This document shows positions 8,657-17,696 of a stretch of DNA of 64,000 bases, piece by piece (the stretch's first letter is position 1; each line of letters begins with the position of its first letter). This DNA is from Streptomyces sp. NBC_01306 (GTDB taxonomy: Bacteria; Actinomycetota; Actinomycetes; Streptomycetales; Streptomycetaceae). Where the stretch lies: positions 4,903,001 through 4,967,000 of the forward strand of contig NZ_JAPEPC010000001.1 of NCBI RefSeq assembly GCF_026340465.1, read 5' to 3'. The notes beneath the pieces are model-generated. The model was given only the letters and a program-made list of their open reading frames with translations, was not told the DNA's origin and did no database searches. The position numbers and the translations under genes are program-made.

Positions 8657-8676
8657 GACGGCCGTGCTGCGGGCGG

Positions 8677-10494
8677 CTACTCGACCGTGACGGACTTCGC
8701 CAGGTTGCGCGGCTTGTCGATGTCCCGGCCCAGGGACAACGCCGTGTGGTAGGCGAGCAGTTGCAGCGGGATACCCATCAGGATCGGGTCCAGCTCGTCC
8801 TCGTTCTTGGGTACCACGATCGTGTGGTCGGCCTTCGGCTGCTCCTGGTGCGCGACCGCCAGGATGCGCCCGTCGCGCGCCTTGATCTCCTCCAGCGCCG
8901 CCCGGTTCTTCTCCAGCAGATCGTCGTCGGGCACGATCGCGACCGTCGGCATCGCGGGCTCGATCAGCGCGAGCGGCCCGTGCTTCAGCTCCGACGCCGG
9001 ATACGCCTCGGCGTGGATGTACGAGACCTCCTTGAGCTTCAGCGAGGCCTCCCGTGCCACCGGATAGCCGCGCACCCGCCCGATGAACATCATCGACCTG
9101 GCGTCCGCGTACTCGACGGCCAGCTTCTCGATCTCGGCCTCCCGGTCCAGGATCTCGGCGATCTGGCCGGGCAGCTTCCGCAGCCCCGCGATGATCCGCT
9201 TGCCGTCGGAGACCGACAGGTCGCGGATCCGGCCCAGATGGAGCGCGAGCAGCGCGAACGAGACCACCGTGTTGGTGAAGCACTTGGTCGAGACGACGCA
9301 GACCTCCGGGCCCGCGTGCACATAGACCCCGCCGTCGGTCTCGCGCGCGATGGCCGAGCCGACGACGTTCACCACGCCCAGCACCCGCGCGCCCTTGCGC
9401 TTGAGTTCCTGCACGGCTGCCAGCACGTCGTACGTCTCACCGGACTGCGACACGGCGACATACAGGGTGTCGGGGTCCACCACCGGATTGCGGTAGCGGA
9501 ACTCCGACGCGGGCTCGGCGTCCGCGGGGATGCGGGCCAGCTCCTCGATCAGCTGGGCACCCATCTGGCCCGCGTGGTACGAGGTGCCGCAGCCCAGGAT
9601 CTTCACCCGGCGCACGCCCCGCGCGTCCCGGGCGTCCAGGTTCAGACCGCCCAGGTGCACGGTGGAGAAGCGGTCGTCGATCCGGCCGCGCAGCACCCGG
9701 TCCACCGCCTCGGCCTGCTCGGAGATCTCCTTGTGCATATACGTGTCGTGGCCGCCCATGTCGTACGACTCGGCCTCCCACTCCACGGTGGTCGGCGTCG
9801 ACGAGGTGGTGGAGCCCTCGGTCGTGTACGTACGGAAGTCGTCGGCCTTGAGGGTGGCCATCTCGCCGTCGTCCAGCGTGACGACCTGGCGGGTGTGCGA
9901 GACGAGGGCCGCCACGTCGGACGCGACGAACATCTCCTTCTCGCCGATGCCCAGGACGACGGGCGAACCGTTGCGGGCGACGACGATGCGGTCCGGGAAG
10001 TCCGCGTGCATGACCGCGACGCCGTACGTGCCCTCGATCAGCCGCAGGGCCTCGCGGACCTTCTCCTCCAGCGTCGCGGCCGGCGAGCGGGCGATGAGGT
10101 GAGTGAGGACCTCGGTGTCGGTCTCGGAGAGGAACTCCACACCGTCGGCGTTGAGCCGGGTGCGCAGGTCGGACGCGTTGTCGATGATGCCGTTGTGGAC
10201 GACGGCGACCTTGTTCTCCGCGTCCAGGTGCGGGTGGGCGTTCAGGTCGCTGGGGGCGCCGTGGGTGGCCCAGCGGGTGTGGGCGATACCGGTGGTGCCC
10301 GCGAACCGCTTGGGTACCCGGGCCTCCAGCTCGCGGACGCGGCCCTTCGCCTTGACCATCTTCAGCGCGGCGGACTTGGGCGAGGAGATGACGATGCCCG
10401 AGGAGTCGTACCCCCGGTACTCCAGCCGTTGCAGCCCTTCCAGCAGCAGCGGGGCCACGTCACGCCTGCCGATGTACCCGACGATTCCGCACAT
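8677..10494 (-). CDS. glmS: glucosamine-6-phosphate synthase GlmS
   Basis: Glutamine:fructose-6-phosphate aminotransferase, 605 residues, making glucosamine-6-phosphate for peptidoglycan precursors. The N-terminal glutaminase begins MCGIVGYIG with the catalytic Cys2 exposed after Met removal. Two SIS sugar-isomerase domains follow (about residues 285-600; SQSGETYDVLAAVQELK in the first) and the conserved end is AKSVTVE. Downstream of a 92-residue gene with a 15-bp gap, so the two are probably co-transcribed. The divergent neighbour is a hexosaminidase remnant with a DasR site, linking this locus to amino-sugar metabolism. In S. coelicolor the equivalent is, from memory, one of two glmS copies. 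Confidence 0.96.
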   Translation of the reverse strand: MCGIVGYIGRRDVAPLLLEGLQRLEYRGYDSSGIVISSPKSAALKMVKAKGRVRELEARVPKRFAGTTGIAHTRWATHGAPSDLNAHPHLDAENKVAVVHNGIIDNASDLRTRLNADGVEFLSETDTEVLTHLIARSPAATLEEKVREALRLIEGTYGVAVMHADFPDRIVVARNGSPVVLGIGEKEMFVASDVAALVSHTRQVVTLDDGEMATLKADDFRTYTTEGSTTSSTPTTVEWEAESYDMGGHDTYMHKEISEQAEAVDRVLRGRIDDRFSTVHLGGLNLDARDARGVRRVKILGCGTSYHAGQMGAQLIEELARIPADAEPASEFRYRNPVVDPDTLYVAVSQSGETYDVLAAVQELKRKGARVLGVVNVVGSAIARETDGGVYVHAGPEVCVVSTKCFTNTVVSFALLALHLGRIRDLSVSDGKRIIAGLRKLPGQIAEILDREAEIEKLAVEYADARSMMFIGRVRGYPVAREASLKLKEVSYIHAEAYPASELKHGPLALIEPAMPTVAIVPDDDLLEKNRAALEEIKARDGRILAVAHQEQPKADHTIVVPKNEDELDPILMGIPLQLLAYHTALSLGRDIDKPRNLAKSVTVE

Positions 10495-10509
10495 ATCGCT
10501 CCTTGGTTC

Positions 10510-10788
10510 CTAGCCGTAGATCATGCGGCGCAGCTGCCGCAGGGAGAGCTCGGGCGGCGCCACTGCACGATGAGGCAGCTCGTCCGAGATCTGTTGAAAA
10601 ATATCCGGGTTTGTCTGTCCGCGGGCCTGTAGCTCGCGGTGGCGCCTGCGGACGAACTCCTCCGTCGTCTCGTCGAAGTAGGCCAGCACATCGAGGACCA
10701 CCCGGGCCGCTTCGCCGCGCTGGAGGGCAGAGCTGCGCACCAGGTGGTCGATGAGGTCGTCGTACGACGGGCGGGATGATGCGGCCAT
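10510..10788 (-). CDS. conserved small protein upstream of glmS
   Basis: A 92-residue soluble, charged protein beginning MAASSRPSYDDLIDHLV and ending LSLRQLRRMIYG. I recognise no functional family. It is probably largely helical, with no signal peptide or membrane segment. It is translated just ahead of glmS (15-bp gap), suggesting a shared transcript. Codon use matches the neighbours and its frame is intact, so it is likely a real gene and not a shadow. A role in amino-sugar metabolism would be guesswork from position only. Confidence 0.75.
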   Translation of the reverse strand: MAASSRPSYDDLIDHLVRSSALQRGEAARVVLDVLAYFDETTEEFVRRRHRELQARGQTNPDIFQQISDELPHRAVAPPELSLRQLRRMIYG

Positions 10789-10828
10789 CCGTTGATATTG
10801 GAGTGATGCGAGGCCGTACGCAATATTT

Positions 10829-10846
10829 CTGCCCGATTCCGGGCAG
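10829..10846. repeat. short hairpin in glmS/hexosaminidase intergenic region
   Basis: CTGCCCG and CGGGCAG pair perfectly around ATTC, about 40 bases upstream of the small minus-strand gene. It could be an RNA hairpin in that leader or a protein-binding site; nothing decides between them. Confidence 0.35.
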
Positions 10847-10902
10847 ATGGGGGCGACTGGGCTGCTTCGGATTCCGTCGTTCCGGTCGCGAGGGAGATCC
10901 GG

Positions 10903-10918
10903 AGTGGTCTATACCCTT
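10903..10918. promoter_or_regulatory. DasR-responsive element (dre)
   Basis: AGTGGTCTATACCCTT matches the dre consensus A(C/G)TGGTCTAGACCA(C/G)T at 13 of 16 positions. It overlaps TTGACC (10917-10922), a possible -35 of the hexosaminidase gene, about 90 bp before its GTG. DasR is the GntR-type GlcNAc regulator of Streptomyces. The site lies between divergent genes and might serve both. Confidence 0.75.
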
Positions 10919-11005
10919 GACCCTTCCGGGGGGCCCGCGATACCCATGGGGCACGTTCGGCTGCCCAGCACCACAGTTGCGAGCCCCTCCGGAGGGAATC
11001 CGCTT

Positions 11006-12393
11006 GTGAGACTGCACAGAACACTCGAATCCAGGTCCCTGCCCCGGCTTCTCGGTACGTTCCTCCTCGTCGCGGCCGCCGGATTCGCCGGCACCGGCGC
11101 GGCCCCGGCCGCCACCCCCGCCGCCTCCGCCACCCCCACCGTCCGCCCACTCGGCGCGATCATCCCCGCGCCCTCCTCCGTCCACGCCGGCGGAGCCCCG
11201 TACGCGATCACCGGCAGGACGCACATCCGGGCGGACTCCGCAGCCGCGCGCCAGGTCGGCTCGTATCTGGCGGGGCTGCTCAGGCCCTCCACCGGATACC
11301 CGCTGCCGGTCACCGGCGGCTCGCACGGCGGCCGGGGCGACATCACACTGACGCTCAGCTCCCGTGAACACGGCCTCGGCGACGAGGGATATCGGCTGGT
11401 CAGCTCCGCGCACGGGGTCACGATCACAGCGGAGAAGGCCGCCGGGCTCTTCCACGGCGTCCAGACGCTGCGCCAGCAGCTGCCCGCCGCTGTCGAGGCA
11501 CACCGGCGGCAGCCCGGCCCGTGGCAGGTCGCGGGCGGCACCGTCACCGATGTGCCCCGGTACGCCTACCGGGGCGCCATGCTCGATGTCTCGCGGCACT
11601 TCTTCACCGTCCAGCAGGTCGAGCGGTACATCGATGAGCTGGCGCTCTACAAGATCAACAAACTGCATCTGCATCTGAGCGACGACCAGGGCTGGCGCAT
11701 CGCCATCTCCTCCTGGCCGAAACTGGCCACGTACGGCGGCTCGACCGAGGTCGGCGGCGGCAAGGGCGGCTACTACACCCAGGCGGACTACCGGGAGATC
11801 GTGCGCTACGCGGCCTCGCGCCACCAGGAGGTCATCCCCGAGATCGATCTGCCCTCGCACACCAACGCGGCCCTGGCCTCCTACCCCGAGCTGAACTGCG
11901 ACGGGGTCGCGCCCCCGCTCTACACGGGCACCGATGTCGGCTTCAGTTCGCTGTGCGTGCCCAAGCCGGTGACGTACGACTTCGTGGACGATGTGGTGCG
12001 TGAGCTGGCCGCCCTCACATCTCACCGGCCGACCGCGCGTACCTCGACATGAAGTACACGGCGGACACCAAGCTCGGCCTGTCCTGGGCCGGTCTGGTCG
12101 AGGTGCAGCGTTCGTACGACTGGAATCCGGCGACCTATCTGGCGGGCGCGCCGGCCGGTTCGGTCATCGGGGTCGAGGCGCCGCTCTGGTCGGAGACGCT
12201 GACCACCAGCGAGGACATCGACTACATGGCGTTCCCGAGGCTCCCCGGGATCGCCGAGCTGGGCTGGTCGCCGCAGTCCACCCATGACTGGGGCGCGTAC
12301 CGGACCCGGCTCGCCGCGCAGGCACCCCGGTGGGACGCGCTGGGCATCGACTACTACCGGTCGCCCCAGGTGGACTGGCCCGCGCAGCAGTAG
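11006..12393 (+). pseudogene. GH20 beta-N-acetylhexosaminidase, internally deleted and frameshifted
   Basis: Secreted chitobiose-cleaving family 20 enzyme, now broken. The start is GTG 11006 behind GGAGGGA, giving an export signal (about residues 1-35, ending in an Ala-Ala-Pro-rich stretch). The N-terminal half runs normally through FVDDVVRELAALT, then leaves frame and stops at 12052. Homologous sequence resumes in another frame at about 12020 (ISPADRAYLDMKYT) and runs to the normal C-terminus at 12393. Compared with my memory of S. plicatus Hex, about 80 residues are missing, including HIGGDE with the catalytic Asp-Glu pair. Even with frame correction it could not work. The promoter and dre site look intact. 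An assembly error is the alternative. Confidence 0.88.
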
Positions 12394-12406
12394 CGGCACG
12401 AAGTGC

Positions 12407-12444
12407 GCCCGGCGTACGGAGAGGACGGTCTCCGTACGCCGGGC
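12407..12444. terminator. bidirectional terminator between hexosaminidase remnant and desD
   Basis: A perfect 16-bp stem (GCCCGGCGTACGGAGA and its complement) with a 6-base loop lies between the convergent genes and is followed on the plus strand by TGTTCTCT. Confidence 0.85.
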
Positions 12445-12506
12445 TGTTCTCTGCACGCCGGGCGGTTCTCTCCACGACCACCGTGGACCAGGACGACCGC
12501 CGTGGA

Positions 12507-14339
12507 TCAGGCGATCGGGTTCTTCAGGGTCCCGGAGAGCTGGAGCGCACCCGCCGGGTCCTGAAGGTCCACCATCTGCTGGTTGTTGCGCAGCTGGAGC
12601 CGGTTGAGGCACGACAGTGCGAACTCCGGCGCGAACAGGTCGTACTGGCGGAACTTGTCGGCCAGTTGGGGCACCGAGCTCTGGTAGTCCCGTACGCAGG
12701 TGCCGACGGTCCGCCAGAACTCGTCCTCGCCGAGCACGCCATCGGTCGCCAGCGTCGCGCTGAGGAAGCGGAAGAAGCAGTCGAAGACATCGGTGAACAG
12801 CGACAGGAGTTTCATGTCGTCCGGTACGTCGGCGCGGACGCGCTCGACGTCCGGCGGCAGCACCGCGTCGGGGTCCATCACCGCGATCTCCTCGGCGATG
12901 TCCTTGTAGACCGCCCGCCGCACCACGCCGTCCTCGATGACCAGGATCACGTTCTCGCCGTGCGGCATGTAGACGAGGTCGTAGGCGTAGAAGCTGTGCA
13001 GCAGCGGGGTGAAGTACGCGTCGAGGTAGCGGCGCAGCCAGACGGCCGGTTCGAGACCCGACTCGGCGATGAGCGCACCCGCGAACGAGGCGCCGTCCCG
13101 GTCGGTGTGCAGCAGCGACGCCATGGTGGCGAGGCGCTCGCCCGGTTCGAGGGAGGGCACCGGGCTCTCCCGCCAGAGCGCGGCCAGCATCTTGCGGTAC
13201 GGCGAGCCCTTCACGGTCGCCTGCTCGTACTGCCGGTGGTGGTAGCCGATCGAGGCGCGCTCACGGATGATCGTCAGGCCGGTGGCCTTCAGCAGCGGGT
13301 CGCTCTCGATGAGCTGCCCGAGCCAGTCGTTGATCGCGGGCGTGGCCTCCATGTACGCGGCGGAGAGCCCCCGCATGAAGCCCATGTTGAGCACCGACAG
13401 CGCTGTTTTGACGTAGTGCTTCGCCGGGTCGCTCGTGTTGAAGAAGGTACGGATCGACTGCTGCGCGAGGTACGAGTCGTCGCCGTGCCCCAGCAGCACG
13501 AGCCGCTGCCTGGCCACCTCGGCGGCGAAGGTGACGGAGAGTTTGTTCCGCCACTGCCAGGGGTGCACCGGGATCAGGAAGTACGCGTCGAGATCCAGGC
13601 CGAGCCCGGTCATGGTCGCGGCGAACCGCTCCAGGGTCTCCGCGCCCAGTTCGGCCCGGATCAGCGACTCGTAGTCGAGTCCTGCGCCCGCGCTGAAGGT
13701 GGCGTGGTCGCGCCGGGCGGCCAGCCAGATCAGCCGGACCGGGCTCGCCGCCTCCGGCGCGTAGCTGAGGTACTCGTCCGAACCGAAGCCCAGGCGGCCG
13801 TTGTTGGCGACGAAACAGGGGTGGCCCTCGGTCATCCCGGTCTCGATGTCCTGGAAGCCGGACGCGGCCAGCTGAGCGGCGGAGACGGGGTGTTCGGCCT
13901 GCCGGGCCAGTTTGTACGCCGTGCTGGACAGCGTGGAGGAGATCTCCTCCAGATAGACCGGCAGGATCGCGTCGCTCAGCCCCAGCACCTCCCGCAGCTC
14001 GATGAAGAACTCCAGTGCGTCCAAAGGGAGTTCTTCGGTGCCGCGGTGGCGGGTGATGGAATCGGCCGGGATGTGCCAGTGGTCGAGGGCGAGGATCCGG
14101 GCTCGGAACCGGTACTCGGTCCCGCCGTCGTCACTGCGTACGGAGAACTCGCCGTGTGCGGAGGACTCACTGGGTACGGAGGACGGGGTTTCCCCTGTTC
14201 CGGCGGGACCGAGAGGGGCGGGCCCGTCGCCGAGCGGCTGAGGGGACAGCAGCCGCTCGTGCGAGAACTCCGCCAGCGCCTTGCGGATCAACTGCCGCTC
14301 GGCCGCGGCCCAGAGTACGGGGGTCAGATGGCTGCTCAT
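12507..14339 (-). CDS. desD: desferrioxamine synthetase DesD
   Basis: NRPS-independent siderophore (IucA/IucC) synthetase, 610 residues. It joins N-hydroxy-N-succinylcadaverine units with ATP and closes the desferrioxamine E ring or makes linear forms. The IucA/IucC domain fills about residues 130-400 and the FhuF-like C-terminal part the rest. A glycine/serine/proline-rich insertion (about residues 35-60) makes it slightly long. The start codon overlaps the desC stop as ATGA, so the two are translationally coupled. It is the last gene of the iron-box-controlled desABCD operon, followed by a strong hairpin. Confidence 0.95.
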   Translation of the reverse strand: MSSHLTPVLWAAAERQLIRKALAEFSHERLLSPQPLGDGPAPLGPAGTGETPSSVPSESSAHGEFSVRSDDGGTEYRFRARILALDHWHIPADSITRHRGTEELPLDALEFFIELREVLGLSDAILPVYLEEISSTLSSTAYKLARQAEHPVSAAQLAASGFQDIETGMTEGHPCFVANNGRLGFGSDEYLSYAPEAASPVRLIWLAARRDHATFSAGAGLDYESLIRAELGAETLERFAATMTGLGLDLDAYFLIPVHPWQWRNKLSVTFAAEVARQRLVLLGHGDDSYLAQQSIRTFFNTSDPAKHYVKTALSVLNMGFMRGLSAAYMEATPAINDWLGQLIESDPLLKATGLTIIRERASIGYHHRQYEQATVKGSPYRKMLAALWRESPVPSLEPGERLATMASLLHTDRDGASFAGALIAESGLEPAVWLRRYLDAYFTPLLHSFYAYDLVYMPHGENVILVIEDGVVRRAVYKDIAEEIAVMDPDAVLPPDVERVRADVPDDMKLLSLFTDVFDCFFRFLSATLATDGVLGEDEFWRTVGTCVRDYQSSVPQLADKFRQYDLFAPEFALSCLNRLQLRNNQQMVDLQDPAGALQLSGTLKNPIA

Positions 14340-14860
14340 CGGCGGGCTCCCTCGAACGCGGCGCGGGTGCAGACGCTCAGCAGCGCGGTCTTCTCGGGCT
14401 TCGCCAGTTCGCGCACCGCCTCGAAGCCGACGGCCTTGTTGAGCGCGTGGACCGCCGTGTTGCGTACGTCGGGCTCCACCACGACCCGGCGCGTCGCCGG
14501 GTCCGCGAACAGCTCGGTCATCACAGCCGTGATCACAGCCCGGGTGAAGCCGTGCACGGGGGTGTCGGTGGGCGCGACCAGGAAGTGCATCCCGACATCG
14601 CCGGGTTCGGGGTCGTAGAGGCCCTTGAGCTCGACGTGCGCGGGGTCGTACCGCTCCATCAGGAACGCAGGTGTGGAGCCGTGCAGTCCTATGAAGGCGT
14701 CGTGGTGCTCCGCCGCCGCTATCGCCATGTACTCGCGCTCGACGTCGGTCAGGCTGAAGCCTTGCATCATCCAGTAGACCGACTTGGGGTGGGTGACCCA
14801 GCCGTGCACCAGCTCGGCGTCGGTACGGAGGTCCAGCGGGCGGATGGTGAAGCGGTTCAT
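14336..14860 (-). CDS. desC: N-hydroxycadaverine acyltransferase DesC
   Basis: GNAT-type acyl-CoA transferase of 174 residues that succinylates or acetylates N-hydroxycadaverine. The siderophore-acyltransferase (AlcB/IucB) pattern is visible, including HPKSVYWMMQGFSL near the start and the GMHFLVAPTDTPVHGFTRAV core near residue 90. I placed the start at ATG 14860, which overlaps the desB stop in ATGA and has AGGAG upstream. A longer frame to 14938 lies inside desB and lacks homology. Confidence 0.94.
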   Translation of the reverse strand: MNRFTIRPLDLRTDAELVHGWVTHPKSVYWMMQGFSLTDVEREYMAIAAAEHHDAFIGLHGSTPAFLMERYDPAHVELKGLYDPEPGDVGMHFLVAPTDTPVHGFTRAVITAVMTELFADPATRRVVVEPDVRNTAVHALNKAVGFEAVRELAKPEKTALLSVCTRAAFEGARR

Positions 14861-16137
14861 GCGGTGAACTCCTGGAAAGCGATGGTCTTTTCGACCGGGT
14901 AGTACTCCTGGCCGCCGAGCAGCTCGCGGATGATGCACGAGTTGCGGTACGCGGCCATCCCGAGGTCGGGTGCGACGAAGCCGTGGGTGTGCAGTTCGGC
15001 GTTCTGTACGTAGATCGTCCGGTCCGGGTCGATGCTGTAGTTGCGGTGGACGTCGAAACGGCCCTGCTCGTCCCAGTTGATCCGGTCGTGCACCGGGGCG
15101 AGGAATTCGGGCACCCGGTACTTGTAGCCGGTGGCCAGGACGAGCCCCTGGGTGGCGAGGGTGAAGTCCTTCTCCTGTTCCTGCTGGCGCAGCCCCAGCG
15201 TGTAGGTGCCGTGGTCGTAACCAGCCGTCTCCAGCGAGGTGTTGGTCATCAGCCGGGTCGCCACCGGGCCGCGCCGGTTCTTCGCGTACAGCAGGTCGAA
15301 GATGGCGTCGATCAGCTCGGAGTTGATCCCCTTGTAGAGGTTCTTCTGCGACACGTTGAGCCGGTCGCGGGTCCGGGACGGCAGCCCGTGGAAGTAGTCC
15401 ACGTACTCGGGCGATGTCATCTCCAGCGTGAGTTTCGTGTACTCCAGCGGGAAGAAGCGGGGCGAGCGGGTCACCCAGTTCAGCGCGTACCCGTGCTGGT
15501 CGATGTCCTGGAGCAGGTCGTAGTAGATCTCGGCGGCGCTCTGCCCGCTGCCGACGACGGTGACCGACTCCTTGGCCTGGAGGGTTTCCTTCGCCTCCAG
15601 GTAGCGGGAGTTGTGGATCAGGTCGCCGCCGAGGTCACGGCAGGGTTCCGGGAGGTACGCGGGGGTTCCGGTGCCGAGGACGAGTCTGCGCCCCCGGTAC
15701 ACGGCGCCGCCCGCGGTGCGTACCGCGTAGACCGCGTCCCGCTCCTCGTACGTCACCTCGGTCACCGACTCGCCGAAGCGGATCGCGGGTATCTTCGCGG
15801 CGGCCCACCGGCAGTAGTCGTTGAACTCCTCGCGCAGCGGATAGAAGCTCTCGCGGATGTAGAAGGAGTACAGCCGCCCGGATTCCTTCAGGTAGTTGAG
15901 GAAGGAGTACGGCGATGTGGGGTCGGCCAGGGTGACCAGGTCGGACATGAAGGGCGTCTGGAGCGTGGAGCCCTCCAGGAACATCCCGCTGTGCCAGTCG
16001 AAGTCCGGCTTGGACTCCAGGAAGAGGCCGTTCAGTTCGTCGACCGGGTCGGCCAGGCAGGCGAGCCCCAGATTGAACGGTCCGAGCCCGACCGCGATGA
16101 AGTCGTAAGGCGCGTGGGGCTCAAGAGGCGTGGACAA
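14857..16137 (-). CDS. desB: cadaverine N-monooxygenase DesB
   Basis: Flavin-dependent, NADPH-using N-hydroxylating monooxygenase, 426 residues, converting cadaverine to N-hydroxycadaverine. The FAD site is GLGPFNLGLA (about residues 17-26) and the NADPH site VVGSGQSAAE near residue 205. The C-terminal ATGYKYRVPE motif of lysine/ornithine N-monooxygenases is present near residue 340. The start is TTG 16137, 17 bases inside desA, behind GGGAG. Its stop overlaps desC. Membership of the des operon fixes the substrate as cadaverine rather than lysine. Confidence 0.95.
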   Translation of the reverse strand: MSTPLEPHAPYDFIAVGLGPFNLGLACLADPVDELNGLFLESKPDFDWHSGMFLEGSTLQTPFMSDLVTLADPTSPYSFLNYLKESGRLYSFYIRESFYPLREEFNDYCRWAAAKIPAIRFGESVTEVTYEERDAVYAVRTAGGAVYRGRRLVLGTGTPAYLPEPCRDLGGDLIHNSRYLEAKETLQAKESVTVVGSGQSAAEIYYDLLQDIDQHGYALNWVTRSPRFFPLEYTKLTLEMTSPEYVDYFHGLPSRTRDRLNVSQKNLYKGINSELIDAIFDLLYAKNRRGPVATRLMTNTSLETAGYDHGTYTLGLRQQEQEKDFTLATQGLVLATGYKYRVPEFLAPVHDRINWDEQGRFDVHRNYSIDPDRTIYVQNAELHTHGFVAPDLGMAAYRNSCIIRELLGGQEYYPVEKTIAFQEFTA

Positions 16138-17560
16138 GGGTTTCTCCCAGGTACTGGCCGGCGTGCTCGGCGAGGAGTTCGAGGACGGCCGCGATGTCGG
16201 CGAGGGTGGTCTGCGGGTTGAGCAGGGTGAATTTCAGATAGGCGCGGCCGCTGACCGTCGTACCGGCGACGACGGCGTCGCCCGACGCGAACAGGGCTTT
16301 GCGCGCATACCGGTTGGCCCGGTCGATCAGCGCGGGGCTGGTGACATCGCCGGGGATGTAGCGGAAGACGAGGGTGGAGAGCTGAGGTTCGACGGCCACA
16401 TCGAAGCGCGGGTCGGCGGCGAGGAGCTTCCACCCCTCTTCGGCGAGGTCGACCACCTCGTCGAAGAGCCCGCCCACGGCGTCGGCGCCCATCACGCGCA
16501 GCGTCATCCACAGCTTGAGGGCGTCGAAGCGCCGGGTGGTCTGGAGGGACTTGTCGACCTGGTTCGGGATGCGGGCCTCGGCGGCGGAGCGCGGGTTGAG
16601 GTAGTCCGCGTGGTACGTGGCGTGCCGGAGGGTGACGCCGTCCCGTACCACCAGCGCGCTCGAACTCACCGGCTGGAAGAAGGACTTGTGGTAGTCGACG
16701 GTGACCGAGTCGGCGTGCTCGATGCCTTCGAGACGGGCGCGCCTGCGGGAGACGAGCAGCCCGCATCCGTACGCGGCGTCGACGTGCATCCAGGTGCCGT
16801 ACCGGGCGCAGAGCTCGGCGATCTCGGGCAGCGGGTCGATGGAGCCGAAGTCGGTGGTCCCGGCGGTGGCGACGACGGCCATCGGGACGGCGCCGTCGGC
16901 GCGGCAGCGCTCCAGCTCACGGGCGAGCGCCAGGGTCTGCATGCGCTTGTCCTGGTCGCAGGGGATGGAGACGACCGCTTCGGGGCCGAGACCGAGCAGT
17001 TTCGCGGACTTCTGGACGCTGAAGTGGCTGCATTCGGAGGCGAACACCCGCAGCAGGGAGGCATCGGTGGTCTTCGCCTCCTCGCGGGCCAAAAGCAGCG
17101 CCTGGAGGTTGGACTGCGAACCGCCGCTGGTGAAGACGCCGTCGGCGCCCGGACCGTAGCCGATCCGGCCGGCCGTCCAGTCGATGAGGCGCTGCTCGAT
17201 CAGGGTGCCGCCCGCGCTCTGGTCCCAGGTGTCCAGCGAGGAGTTGACGGCGGAGAGCACGGCCTCGGCGACCACCGCGGGGATGACGACCGGGCAGTTC
17301 AGATGGGCCAGATAGCGGGGGTGGTGGAAGTAGACGGCGTCCCGCAGGTAGACGGTGCCGAGTTCGTCCAGGGCGGCTTCCGCGGTGCCCAGCGGCTTGT
17401 CCAGGTCGACGGAGTCCAGGACGGGGGCGAGTTCCTGGTGCGAGATTCCGGTGAACGGCTTTTTGGTGGAGGCGAGTTGGGCCGCCACCCGCTCGACTGC
17501 TGCGGTGGCAGTGAGGCGGTACTGCTCCGCTGTCGTGTCGTTGAGCAGGTGTGAGCGCAT
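16121..17560 (-). CDS. desA: lysine decarboxylase DesA
   Basis: PLP-dependent group II decarboxylase, 479 residues, making cadaverine from lysine as the first step of desferrioxamine synthesis. The Schiff-base lysine is Lys292 in VDYHKSFFQ, and the PLP-contact region HVDAAYGCG lies about 25 residues before it. The ATG is preceded by GGAGG. First gene of desABCD; the iron box 68 bp upstream implies repression by DmdR when iron is plentiful. Confidence 0.96.
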   Translation of the reverse strand: MRSHLLNDTTAEQYRLTATAAVERVAAQLASTKKPFTGISHQELAPVLDSVDLDKPLGTAEAALDELGTVYLRDAVYFHHPRYLAHLNCPVVIPAVVAEAVLSAVNSSLDTWDQSAGGTLIEQRLIDWTAGRIGYGPGADGVFTSGGSQSNLQALLLAREEAKTTDASLLRVFASECSHFSVQKSAKLLGLGPEAVVSIPCDQDKRMQTLALARELERCRADGAVPMAVVATAGTTDFGSIDPLPEIAELCARYGTWMHVDAAYGCGLLVSRRRARLEGIEHADSVTVDYHKSFFQPVSSSALVVRDGVTLRHATYHADYLNPRSAAEARIPNQVDKSLQTTRRFDALKLWMTLRVMGADAVGGLFDEVVDLAEEGWKLLAADPRFDVAVEPQLSTLVFRYIPGDVTSPALIDRANRYARKALFASGDAVVAGTTVSGRAYLKFTLLNPQTTLADIAAVLELLAEHAGQYLGETLVHAS

Positions 17561-17627
17561 GAACGGTCCTCCGGGGAAGGGAGAAGGGGGGCGAGGGCAC
17601 TGCGACGTCGTAGCCGGGTAGTCGTAG

Positions 17628-17646
17628 TTAGGTAAGCCTAACCTAA
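17628..17646. promoter_or_regulatory. iron box upstream of desA
   Basis: TTAGGTAAGCCTAACCTAA matches the 19-bp DmdR1/DtxR-type iron box (TTAGGTTAGGCTCACCTAA) closely, with a palindromic TTAGGT/ACCTAA frame. It lies upstream of desABCD and just after desF. Confidence 0.92.
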
Positions 17647-17696
17647 CTAATCCGGGCGTCGCAATGAGGCCTCACCCCCCTGGGGGATGTACCGGG

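Noticed and set aside
8545..8676. glmS ribozyme-like element near glmS.
   Set aside because: The ribozyme belongs in the 5' leader of Firmicutes glmS genes; the only structure seen here is a terminator at the 3' end.
8746..10632. A 628-residue plus-strand frame opposite glmS.
   Set aside because: GlmS is intact and conserved on the minus strand; the antisense frame has the Arg/Val/Asp-rich composition typical of GC-rich shadows.
12330..14618. A 762-residue open frame on the plus strand opposite desD.
   Set aside because: It is the high-GC antisense shadow of desD and desC: no ribosome site, no recognisable domain, and the minus strand encodes complete conserved proteins.
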